A stretch of DNA of 17,810 nt. Source: Lachnoclostridium sp. UBA6558 (GTDB lineage: Bacteria > Bacillota > Clostridia > Lachnospirales > Lachnospiraceae). Location of the stretch: the NCBI GenBank assembly GCA_002434335.1, contig DJJW01000062.1, positions 24,681 through 42,490 of the forward strand. The letters run 5' to 3'. Both the position numbers and the translations under genes were made by a program. Under the pieces are notes generated by a model that was not told the origin of the DNA, ran no database searches, and worked only from the letters and a program-made list of their open reading frames with translations. Below, piece by piece: positions 1-6,461 of this stretch. The first letter of the stretch is position 1, and each line of letters starts with the position of its first letter.

Positions 1-224
1 AGCATGGTAAGTATCCAATCGCAATCTATGGGAAGAAAGTGCTTTTATTCTGCACCTTTATTGTACCCTACGCTCTTATCCAATATTACCCCTTATTATA
101 TGTGCTGGGTAAATCAGATAAGAGCTGGTATATGCTTCTTCCCCTGATTGCTGTACTGTTTTTGATTCCCTGCTATCTTTTCTGGAAGTTTGGCATGAGA
201 CATTATAAATCAAATGGTTCGTAA
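1..224 (+). CDS. ABC-2 type transporter permease, C-terminal fragment
   Basis: This is the 3' end of a gene that begins before the window. Read in frame from base 3, the 73 visible residues begin HGKYPIAIYGKK and run into two hydrophobic stretches (roughly FCTFIVPYALIQYYPLLYVL and MLLPLIAVLFLIPCYLFW), ending in a short charged tail. The YPI-x-IY motif, then a membrane segment containing a P-Y/F-A-x-x-x-YYP pattern, then a last helix, is how the ABC-2 family permeases of the DUF990/COG3694 type end. Such permeases normally work as a pair with an ATPase encoded just upstream, exporting an unidentified substrate; those partners would lie outside the window. The in-frame GTG at 39 is internal, not a start. 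The family call rests on the C-terminus only. Confidence 0.6.
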   Translation, partial: HGKYPIAIYGKKVLLFCTFIVPYALIQYYPLLYVLGKSDKSWYMLLPLIAVLFLIPCYLFWKFGMRHYKSNGS

Positions 225-287
225 AGCAGAGTTCACTGTATGCATTATTTAAGTTAGTTTCTGGTACCTGGAAGGTTGATTTGTGGC

Positions 288-2039
288 TTAGTTCTGTGCC
301 TTAAGCCAGCTGTCCAGGTACTTGTTGATTATTTTAAACTGAGCTGGCCCGATGTCCAGAACGAATTTATGAAAGTCTTTTATATTGAATTTGCTGCCAA
401 GACTCTCTTCTGCGATGTTTCTCAGCTCCATAAATTCCAGATAACCGACGCCGTATTGTGGATAAAGAGCTGGCTCTTCTACCATTGTTGTGAATAAAAC
501 CTGGGCAGTGGACTTATCTGTAATGCCGAATTGTTTCAGATAAGAGGCGGTCTGTGCTACAGTCCAGCCTTCATAATTTACACCTAAATCCAGACGGCAG
601 TATAAGGCCATATTAGCTGCCATACTATGGTCTAAAAAGGAGGAGGCTGCTTCTGCAAAGCCTGCCATATGGTAGGAGTAGAATTCCACATAGGTTGCCC
701 AGCCCTCTGCATAGCCGCTGAAGTTCAGCAGGCTTCTTAAAGGCAGGGGATTGGTATTTCTAAAATAAACAGACTGGTATAAATGTCCGGGATAGCCTTC
801 ATGTGCCAGTGTGCTGAAGATCTGCTGATGGTCGTAGGCTGGATTGCTGTTAATATAGATTACATTATTATTGAAATTATCAATTGCCGGTACCAGGTAC
901 ATAGCCGGACTAAGATAATCCTCCAGGGACTTATGTACATATTTAACCGTAAAGTTTACATCCGGAGCCACCGGAAAATCTTTTTCTATTGCACTTCTTA
1001 GATATTCTAGTATCTCTTTGGGTTCTGAAAGCGGATAAGAAACTGTGGAAGCCTCTTCATAGAGCTTTGGATCTTTATCTACCAGAGCGTTAAGAGCACT
1101 TAGGTTACTGGTAATTGAGTCATCAAGTATTTTAATAAGCTCTTCCGGCGAGCGGGAGGTTCCGGTTCCGGAAGCAAGGAGATAGCGGTAGTATTCCTTA
1201 CCCTTTGGCAGATTGGCAAGACCCCCTTCGTTCACACCCGTTCCCTTTAAGCCTTCTAAAGTATCAATTAGCAGCTGATAAGCGGGAACTACACTTTTTA
1301 GGACTGCTTCTTTATTAGCTGCTTTGTAGGACTTTATCTCTTTCTTTGTAAGACCTTCATAAGTTTCAATCTTATCGTTGAATACATCTATCAGATAGTT
1401 GTTTTCAGGATCATCAATAAAAGATCTGCATTGTTTTAGTATGCTGTCGGCTACCGTGTCACTCATAAAAAGACCAGCCTTTGATTTTTGCTGTTCAAAG
1501 ACACATATTTCCTCAAAGTACTCAGTAATCTGTGGCAGAAGCTTAAGGTAAATGTCAATGTCATCCTTGGTATAGAAATTATATTCGGCCAGCAGCACCG
1601 GTAACTGTGCCTGAAGACCGGTGGTAGGTCCTAAAACTTCATTGTATAAAAGATAGGAGCCGCCGGTAAGCTCTAATTTCCAATAGCTTGATAATATATC
1701 ATAGGTTAGCTTCTGGCTGGTGTTTAAGTTGCTGTACTCGAACTTTTTAAGGGCAGCCAGATAATTTTCTGCAGTTATGAGAGATTTCTTCATTTCACTG
1801 ACGGAATAGCGGCCAAAAGTAACAGGGTAACTATCTATACCGTAATTTTGGGGATTGGCAACAGAAAAGTTAAGGGTTAAAGTATCCTGTGTCACTTCCG
1901 CCTTAAATACATCATTGGTAAAGCTGTCGAACTTGGCCCGCGTGGTTTCCGCATTATCCTTCTTGCTGCAGCCTGTTAATGCTATCACCAGCAATAGTAC
2001 GGTAATCAGAAACGGAAACAACTTCTTTCTTTTTTTCAT
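288..2039 (-). CDS. DUF885 family zinc-peptidase-like lipoprotein
   Basis: A 583-residue secreted lipoprotein. The chosen ATG at 2039 begins MKKRKKLF, followed by a hydrophobic core and an L-T-G-C lipobox (Cys24), so the mature protein should be lipid-anchored on the outer face of the membrane. The frame is open 13 codons further upstream, but an AAAGG ribosome site lies about 10 bases before the chosen ATG and the signal peptide then has normal length. The motif HEGYPGH (residues 413-419) is the HExxxH-type metal site of DUF885 proteins, a family related to M2/M32-like metallocarboxypeptidases. Further on, the conserved MVEEPALYPQYGVGY segment also fits the family. The likely role is trimming of extracellular peptides; the substrate is unknown. 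The gene stands alone, convergent with the permease fragment and divergent from blaI. Family assignment is firm, peptidase activity is inferred. Confidence 0.88.
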   Translation of the reverse strand: MKKRKKLFPFLITVLLLVIALTGCSKKDNAETTRAKFDSFTNDVFKAEVTQDTLTLNFSVANPQNYGIDSYPVTFGRYSVSEMKKSLITAENYLAALKKFEYSNLNTSQKLTYDILSSYWKLELTGGSYLLYNEVLGPTTGLQAQLPVLLAEYNFYTKDDIDIYLKLLPQITEYFEEICVFEQQKSKAGLFMSDTVADSILKQCRSFIDDPENNYLIDVFNDKIETYEGLTKKEIKSYKAANKEAVLKSVVPAYQLLIDTLEGLKGTGVNEGGLANLPKGKEYYRYLLASGTGTSRSPEELIKILDDSITSNLSALNALVDKDPKLYEEASTVSYPLSEPKEILEYLRSAIEKDFPVAPDVNFTVKYVHKSLEDYLSPAMYLVPAIDNFNNNVIYINSNPAYDHQQIFSTLAHEGYPGHLYQSVYFRNTNPLPLRSLLNFSGYAEGWATYVEFYSYHMAGFAEAASSFLDHSMAANMALYCRLDLGVNYEGWTVAQTASYLKQFGITDKSTAQVLFTTMVEEPALYPQYGVGYLEFMELRNIAEESLGSKFNIKDFHKFVLDIGPAQFKIINKYLDSWLKAQN

Positions 2040-2095
2040 ATACTTCATACCTTTCTTTGGGTAAATAGGATTATCCACCAGAGAATAGAAATCCT

Positions 2096-2124
2096 GTAAT
2101 AATAACTTATGTTAAATAGATCAA
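2096..2124 (-). promoter_or_regulatory. Candidate sigma-A promoter for the DUF885 gene
   Basis: On the minus strand TTGATC (2124-2119) is separated by 17 bases from TATTAC (2101-2096), about 57 bases before the DUF885 start. Spacing is ideal but both hexamers are imperfect. Confidence 0.4.
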
Positions 2125-2165
2125 AACCATTCATGAAATCAGGTCAGATGAAAGCTTTCTATTAC

Positions 2166-2194
2166 TTGACATGCCGTAATACCGGGGGTATAAT
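2166..2194 (+). promoter_or_regulatory. Perfect consensus promoter of blaI
   Basis: TTGACA at 2166-2171 and TATAAT at 2189-2194 are both perfect matches to the housekeeping consensus with exactly 17 bases between them. Transcription should start near 2201, directly on the BlaI-type operator. Such a strong promoter is what one expects when a repressor must hold it down. Confidence 0.85.
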
Positions 2195-2201
2195 CAAGTT
2201 A

Positions 2202-2213
2202 TTACAAATGTAA
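2202..2213 (+). promoter_or_regulatory. BlaI-type operator at the blaI start site
   Basis: TTACAAATGTAA is an inverted repeat of the TACA-nn-TGTA type bound by BlaI/MecI repressors. It covers the predicted transcription start of blaI, so it should give autorepression. The same 12-mer recurs at 3529-3540, and a variant at 3563-3574. Confidence 0.75.
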
Positions 2214-2229
2214 GAATTAGGGAGGCCTT

Positions 2230-2613
2230 ATGAAAAAATTACCTCAAATATCAGAAGCAGAGTATGAAGTTATGAAAATAATATGGAGATATGCACCTAT
2301 CAGCACAAATGAGGTAACCGAAAAGCTGACAGCTGAAACCAGCTGGAGTCCTAAAACCATACAGACAATGTTAAAAAGGTTGGTTCAAAAAGGAGCCATA
2401 AGTTTTCATAAGGAGAGCAGAGTATTTGTTTATACACCATTAATTGAGCAGACAGAGTACCTGGAGCACGAAAACAATCATTTTCTAAAGCGATTTTATG
2501 ATGGCAACCTGACCTCTATGTTAACCAGCTATCTGGGAAGTGACAGTATCACGGAGGGCGAGCTGGAGGAACTTCGCAGTCTGTTAAAGAAGCCGAAAGG
2601 AGATAAAAAATGA
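2230..2613 (+). CDS. blaI: BlaI/MecI/CopY family transcriptional repressor
   Basis: A 127-residue protein of normal family length. The N-terminal winged helix (about residues 5-75) has the typical pattern ISEAEYEVMKIIW, then WSPKTIQTMLKRLVQKG for the recognition region. The C-terminal third is helical and carries the dimerisation part. In known systems these repressors bind TACA-nn-TGTA operators and are removed by proteolysis started by a BlaR1/MecR1 sensor that binds beta-lactams. The ribosome site GGGAGG precedes the ATG, and the stop overlaps the start of the sensor gene (ATGA), so the two were translated as a unit. The ORF is intact, while its sensor partner is broken; repression may therefore be permanent or signal-independent here. 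CopY-like metal sensing is less likely, because no C-terminal cysteine pattern is present. Confidence 0.9.
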   Translation: MKKLPQISEAEYEVMKIIWRYAPISTNEVTEKLTAETSWSPKTIQTMLKRLVQKGAISFHKESRVFVYTPLIEQTEYLEHENNHFLKRFYDGNLTSMLTSYLGSDSITEGELEELRSLLKKPKGDKK

Positions 2614-3256
2614 TAGCAGGTTTTATAGTTCGCTTTGCTATTGCAGTACTGGTTATTTCCTTTCTTGTACTACTGATTTTGGGTGTTAAAAAAATTGCAG
2701 GAAAAAAATATCTTCCAGAACACATTATCTTATCTGGTTCTTTCTGCTTGTTGCACTTACGGTACCATTTCTCCCGGGAATTTCTTTATCCTATGGCAGC
2801 AGCTTTTTTCCAAATTTAAATACTGCCTTATCCCCTTCCGCAAGGAGTCTGCCAGAAGAGGAAAAGGTCGTGGAGACAGCTGATAAAGACTGGATGAATA
2901 ATTTTACGGTTTCAGTCAGACAGGAAAGGGAAGCTGTTGCTTATCTCATAGTAGCCCTGGTGTGGATTTTTGGTATTCTGGTTATGGGAACTGTTACCAC
3001 AGCTTCCTTTCTGCGGCTTAAGAGGCTGTTTAAGGCTTCCCTGCCCCTACAGGATGCAGGGATAAGAAGGTTATTTGAAGAATGCAAAAAAGAGGCAGGT
3101 ATAAAAAAGAAGATTGAAATATATAGCAGTGCTTATATAAAATCCCCAATTGTCCTTGGTACCTTCAAACCAGTTGTTATTTTGCCTATCCAGGCAGTAA
3201 AAGAGCAGAGCCGTGAGGAAATCAGGTATATTCTGCTGCATGAGTTAATGCATTGA
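2610..3256 (+). pseudogene. blaR1: BlaR1/MecR1-like M56 sensor, frameshifted and truncated
   Basis: The reading begins MIAGFIVRFAIAVLVISFLV with a first membrane helix, overlapping the blaI stop by four bases. The frame is lost at a run of seven A (2702-2708). One extra base there would restore GVKKIAGKKISSRTHYLIWF, typical of M56 sensors, and the new frame stays open to 3256. That second part has further membrane helices (WFFLLVALTVPFLP; AYLIVALVWIFGILVMG) and the cytosolic metalloprotease segment with IKSPIVLGTFKPVVILP, and ends at LLHELMH followed at once by a stop. Family members continue beyond the HExxH with more protease domain, a last helix and often an external penicillin-binding sensor domain, all missing here. 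The A-run frameshift could be a sequencing error, but the truncation cannot. As read, the gene is non-functional. Confidence 0.82.
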
Positions 3257-3367
3257 CACATACGCTGATAGAACATCCTTTGGTGTGGTAACTATTATCT
3301 CCTCCGGGGCTTTACTGTCTTTTAGAAATACATAGATTACGGCAAGCAAAGCCAGGGCTACAGCCAT
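3245..3367 (-). pseudogene. N-terminal remnant of a BlaI-controlled membrane-anchored protein (possibly MecA-like PBP)
   Basis: A 40-codon minus-strand reading frame starts at ATG 3367 behind a good GAGGTG ribosome site (3382-3377). It encodes MAVALALLAVIYVFLKDSK, a single membrane anchor, and then APEEIIVTTPKDVLSAYV before running off its own sequence into the broken end of the M56 gene and stopping. In the same frame upstream, an ATG at 3427 gives MKKKKKTN, a stop, and then more hydrophobic sequence, so the original start may have been there with a nonsense mutation at codon 9. A lysine-rich start, one anchor, and a proline-flanked segment leading into an xxVLxAYV helix resembles class B penicillin-binding proteins with a MecA_N/NTF2-like domain. 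This assignment is an inference from very little sequence. The promoter and two BlaI-type operators upstream are much firmer. Confidence 0.5.
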
Positions 3368-3528
3368 AGAGCAATTCACCTCAAGAAATATCTTCAGGGC
3401 TTAATTTGTTTTCTTTTTTTTCTTCATATTACTGTCCAGTTTCAGTCTGATTACTGAAAAATATGGACTCCTTTCATGGATTTAAATTTATTGCAATGAT
3501 AGAACAGAGATACAGAATATTATTAATA

Positions 3529-3540
3529 TTACAAATGTAA
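3529..3540 (-). promoter_or_regulatory. BlaI-type operator in the leader of the minus-strand remnant
   Basis: TTACAAATGTAA, identical over all 12 bases to the operator at blaI (2202-2213), including the flanking A before it and G after it. It lies just downstream of the predicted start of minus-strand transcription (about 3553), where a bound repressor would block elongation or looping could occur with the second site. Confidence 0.7.
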
Positions 3541-3559
3541 GATTTATAAATGTGCCTAT

Positions 3560-3588
3560 ATATTACAACTGTAGGATTTAAAAGTCAA
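3560..3588 (-). promoter_or_regulatory. Promoter for the minus-strand BlaI-controlled remnant
   Basis: On the minus strand TTGACT (3588-3583) and TAATAT (3565-3560) are separated by 17 bases. The spacer contains a BlaI-type operator, so the promoter is laid out for repression. It would give a leader of about 185 bases before the ATG at 3367. Confidence 0.65.
3563..3574 (-). promoter_or_regulatory. Second BlaI-type operator, inside the promoter spacer
   Basis: TTACAACTGTAG contains the TACA-nn-TGTA core (3564-3573) and differs from the other two sites at two positions. It lies between the -35 and -10 elements of the minus-strand promoter, 34 bases from the 3529 site, so two repressor dimers could bind about three helical turns apart. 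Confidence 0.68.
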
Positions 3589-3740
3589 GCAGTTTTCATA
3601 TACGCTCTGGTACAAATACATGAAAGGGAAAAGTTAAGATAAGAGAATTTCAATGGTCAGCGAATATAAAAATCACACGGAAAAGTGAGTTGAAAAGATT
3701 TGCCTTATGGAACGGTAATTAAAATAATTAAAAGCTGTAG
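3589..3740. other. Non-coding interval between the BlaI locus and the metG leader
   Basis: AT-rich sequence with no convincing reading frame on either strand. A small hairpin (TCAC...GTGA near 3672-3687) is the only structure noticed. It separates the minus-strand promoter from the plus-strand metG promoters. Confidence 0.4.
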
Positions 3741-3769
3741 TTGACAAAATTTTGGTGGGATGTTATGCT
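3741..3769 (+). promoter_or_regulatory. Distal metG leader promoter
   Basis: TTGACA (3741-3746), 17 bases, then TATGCT (3764-3769) preceded by TG at -15/-14 (extended -10). Transcription from here would start near 3777, about 50 bases before the T-box structure begins. Confidence 0.5.
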
Positions 3770-3794
3770 AAAAATTAATTGATGTATGATGCCG

Positions 3795-3822
3795 TTGAAA
3801 ACGGTCGATACTAAACTATAAT
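3795..3822 (+). promoter_or_regulatory. Proximal metG leader promoter
   Basis: TTGAAA (3795-3800), 16 bases, then a perfect TATAAT (3817-3822). It predicts a start near 3829, right at the 5' edge of the T-box Stem I, the usual place for T-box transcripts, so I think it is the main promoter. Confidence 0.6.
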
Positions 3823-3828
3823 AATTAA

Positions 3829-4082
3829 AGGCTGAGAAAAGAAGAGTAAGTAAAGCTTTTCGTGGACAGAGAGCCCTGTAACGCTGAAAAAGGGTCACGT
3901 TTGGATTACTGAAGATGGTCTTGGAGCTTCGCACCGAATGGAGAACCTTTAGGCTGCGACGGGAAGCGCCCGTTATCGTGACGACCTGTAGAAATTGCAG
4001 GAGAAGAGGGCCAATACAGGCTGAATTAAAGTGGTACCACGGGATATTGTTCTCGTCTTTAAAGAAGACGGGGACTTTTTTT
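3829..4082 (+). ncRNA. T-box leader (tRNA-Met sensing) of metG
   Basis: The leader has the parts of a T-box riboswitch in order. Stem I has the AGAGAG loop motif (3868-3873) and a distal GCTGAAA segment. The specifier region GAAGATGGTCTTGGAGC places ATG at 3915-3917. The T-box core AAAGTGGTACCACGGG (4028-4043) and a strong terminator (4049-4082) complete it. The UGGU in the core can pair with the ACCA end of uncharged tRNA, matching the A discriminator base usual for tRNA-Met. When tRNA-Met is uncharged the antiterminator should form and metG be transcribed. The specifier is read from its position relative to the conserved flanks and from the gene downstream; an offset of one base would give GAT (Asp), which does not fit the gene. 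Confidence 0.88.
4049..4082 (+). terminator. Regulated (attenuation) terminator of the T-box leader
   Basis: An 11-bp stem, GTTCTCGTCTT (4049-4059) with AAGACGGGGAC (4065-4075), including three G-U pairs, has a five-base loop and is followed by seven T (4076-4082). Its left arm follows immediately after the T-box core, so forming the antiterminator would disrupt it. Confidence 0.85.
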
Positions 4083-4104
4083 GTGTATTAAGAGCTTGCG
4101 TCCG

Positions 4105-4147
4105 GTAATAGGAAAGTACCCCTATTACATAAAAGCCCCGGCGGGCT
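4105..4147 (+). other. Two tandem hairpins between T-box terminator and metG
   Basis: GTAATAGG (4105-4112) pairs perfectly with CCTATTAC (4121-4128) around an eight-base loop. Directly after, AGCCC (4134-4138) pairs with GGGCT (4143-4147) around CGGC. Neither is followed by a T-run. They sit in the 137-base stretch between the attenuator and the metG start and may affect RNA stability or processing after read-through. Confidence 0.4.
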
Positions 4148-4219
4148 GGATGCACATGACATGCTTAAGAGTCTGGCGGGCTCTTTTATATTTATTGGAC
4201 AGTAAAAGGAGGAAAATAT

Positions 4220-6190
4220 ATGTGTAACTGTAAGAAACCCTATTATATTACAACTGCCATAGCTTATACCTCAGGAAAACCTCATATCGGAAATACTTAT
4301 GAGATCGTACTGGCGGACAGTATAGCAAGATTTAAGAGACAGGAAGGTTATGAAGTGTTTTTCCAAACAGGAACGGATGAGCATGGACAGAAGATTGAGA
4401 ACAAAGCCGGTGCGGCAGGGATTACCCCCAAGGAATTCGTAGACGGAGTGGCTGCCCAGATTCAGGATATTTGGGATATGATGAATACCTCTTATGATAA
4501 ATTTGTCCGTACAACAGATAGCTATCATGAGGAACAGGTTCAGAAGATTTTTAAGAAGCTCTATGAAAAAGGTGATATCTATAAGGGACATTATGAAGGT
4601 TTGTACTGTACTCCATGTGAATCCTTCTTCACACCTTCCCAGCTGGTTAACGGCAAATGTCCGGACTGCGGCGGTGAAGTTCAGCCGGCAAAGGAAGAGG
4701 CATATTTCTTAAAGCTCAGCAATTATACAGACAGACTTATCGAGCACATTAAGACACATCCTGAATTCATTCAGCCAGAGAGCAGAAAGAATGAAATGAT
4801 GAATAACTTCCTGCTGCCGGGCTTACAGGATCTCTGTGTTTCCAGAACCTCCTTTAAATGGGGTATTCCAGTAAGCTTTGATGAGAAGCATGTGGTGTAC
4901 GTATGGCTGGATGCCTTAAGCAATTATATTACCGGTCCTGGTTATGACACTGACGGAAGCCACGGAGAGCTTTATAATAAGTTCTGGCCGGCAGACCTTC
5001 ACTTAATTGGTAAGGATATCTTAAGATTCCATACCATTTACTGGCCAATTATGCTTATGGCTCTTGAAGTTCCTTTACCGAAGCAGGTATTCGGTCATCC
5101 CTGGCTGTTACAGGGAGAAGGAAAGATGAGTAAGTCGAAAGGAAATGTACTCTATGCCGATGAGCTGGTTGATTTCTTCGGTGTGGATGCCGTGAGATAT
5201 TTTGTCCTTCATGAAATGCCTTTTGATAACGACGGTGTAATCACCTGGGAGCTTATGGTGGAGAGGATGAATTCTGACCTTGCAAATACACTTGGCAATC
5301 TTGTTAACCGTACCATTTCCATGTCCAACAAATACTTTGGAGGAATGGTAAGAAATGCGGGTGTAAAAGAAGCTGTAGATGAAGAATTAAAAGAGCTTGC
5401 AGTTAAGACCGCAGATAAGGTAGTGGCTAAGATGGAGCAGTTAAGAGTCGCAGATGCATTAACTGAAATCTTTACACTCTTTAAACGCTGCAATAAATAT
5501 ATTGATGAGACCATGCCCTGGGTACTGGCAAAAGAAGAGGAGAAGAAGGAAAGACTTGAAACGGTTCTCTATAACCTCGTTGAGAGCATTACCATCGGAG
5601 CCAGCCTGCTGCATTCCTTCATGCCTGAGACTGCCGGGAAGATCCTCGCTCAGCTTAATACAGAGTTAAGGAATATCGACGGATTAAAAGAATTCGGACT
5701 TTATCCGGATGGAAACAAGGTAACAGAAACTCCAGAAATTCTTTTTGCAAGACTTGATATCAAGGAAGTACTTGAGAAGGTTGAAGCTGCAAAAGCAGCA
5801 GAAATCAAACCGGAAGAAACAACGACAGAAGAGCCCGTAAATGTAATAGATATACCAGCTAAAGATGAGATTTCCTATGACGACTTCATGAAGCTGCAGT
5901 TCCAGGTTGGTGAAATCATTGCCTGTGAAGAAGTGCCTAAGTCCAAAAAGCTTCTCTGCTCCCAGGTCAGAATCGGAAGCCAGGTGAAGCAGATAGTATC
6001 AGGTATCAAGGCATACTACACACCGGAGCAGATGGTAGGTAAGAAGGTTATGGTGCTGGTGAATTTAAAGCCTGCCAAACTGGCTGGAATCCTGTCCGAA
6101 GGAATGCTGTTATGCGCAGAAAATGAAAACGGAGAACTGGCATTAATGATTCCGGAGAAAGATATGACTCCCGGTGCTGAAATCTGTTAG
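4220..6190 (+). CDS. metG: Methionine--tRNA ligase
   Basis: A 656-residue class Ia aminoacyl-tRNA synthetase that charges tRNA-Met in the cytoplasm using ATP. The HIGH-like motif is HIGN at residues 22-25 and the KMSKS motif is at 302-306 within GEGKMSKSKGNV. A four-cysteine zinc knob is present (Cys130, Cys133, Cys147, Cys150). The C-terminal part, from about residue 550 after a charged linker rich in Glu and Lys, is a tRNA-binding OB-fold domain (FMKLQFQVGEI ... MVLVNLKPAKLAGILSEGM), which also dimerises the enzyme in relatives. Length and order match the long bacterial form. The start is ATG 4220, behind a strong AAAGGAGG site. Expression should be controlled by the T-box leader just upstream, so the enzyme responds to the charging of its own tRNA. 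Confidence 0.97.
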   Translation: MCNCKKPYYITTAIAYTSGKPHIGNTYEIVLADSIARFKRQEGYEVFFQTGTDEHGQKIENKAGAAGITPKEFVDGVAAQIQDIWDMMNTSYDKFVRTTDSYHEEQVQKIFKKLYEKGDIYKGHYEGLYCTPCESFFTPSQLVNGKCPDCGGEVQPAKEEAYFLKLSNYTDRLIEHIKTHPEFIQPESRKNEMMNNFLLPGLQDLCVSRTSFKWGIPVSFDEKHVVYVWLDALSNYITGPGYDTDGSHGELYNKFWPADLHLIGKDILRFHTIYWPIMLMALEVPLPKQVFGHPWLLQGEGKMSKSKGNVLYADELVDFFGVDAVRYFVLHEMPFDNDGVITWELMVERMNSDLANTLGNLVNRTISMSNKYFGGMVRNAGVKEAVDEELKELAVKTADKVVAKMEQLRVADALTEIFTLFKRCNKYIDETMPWVLAKEEEKKERLETVLYNLVESITIGASLLHSFMPETAGKILAQLNTELRNIDGLKEFGLYPDGNKVTETPEILFARLDIKEVLEKVEAAKAAEIKPEETTTEEPVNVIDIPAKDEISYDDFMKLQFQVGEIIACEEVPKSKKLLCSQVRIGSQVKQIVSGIKAYYTPEQMVGKKVMVLVNLKPAKLAGILSEGMLLCAENENGELALMIPEKDMTPGAEIC

Positions 6191-6371
6191 TATTCTGATG
6201 AGGATATGATTTTAATAGTTGTATACAAATTATTGAAAAAGCATGATTCACACCTGGCAGTGCCACATATGCAGGCAGATGACGGCTTACAATGGGAAAT
6301 GAAACGTAATAAACACAATTAAAAACACAAGATTGCCCTGTGTAACAGCGGGAATTATAAAAAGAAGTAAG

Positions 6372-6425
6372 AAAAGAAGCTGCCATCTCAGTTTTTTAAC
6401 GGAAGTCTGAGATACAGCTTCTTTT
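6372..6425. terminator. Bidirectional terminator between metG and cotJC
   Basis: AAAAGAAGCTG (6372-6382) pairs with CAGCTTCTTTT (6415-6425), and inside that ATCTCAG (6385-6391) pairs with CTGAGAT (6407-6413), with a small asymmetric internal loop. On the plus strand TTTTATTTTT follows; on the minus strand a T-rich tract also follows. It ends metG on one side and the cotJ operon on the other. Confidence 0.82.
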
Positions 6426-6461
6426 ATTTTTCATTCATTTTCGTAAATCGTTCCGAGGGAA

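Noticed and set aside
4271..4591. Minus-strand 106-codon frame inside metG
   Set aside because: Antisense shadow of the conserved synthetase core with no start signals.
6048..6386. Minus-strand 112-codon frame over the end of metG
   Set aside because: It overlaps the conserved tRNA-binding domain of metG and the terminator, and has no start signals.
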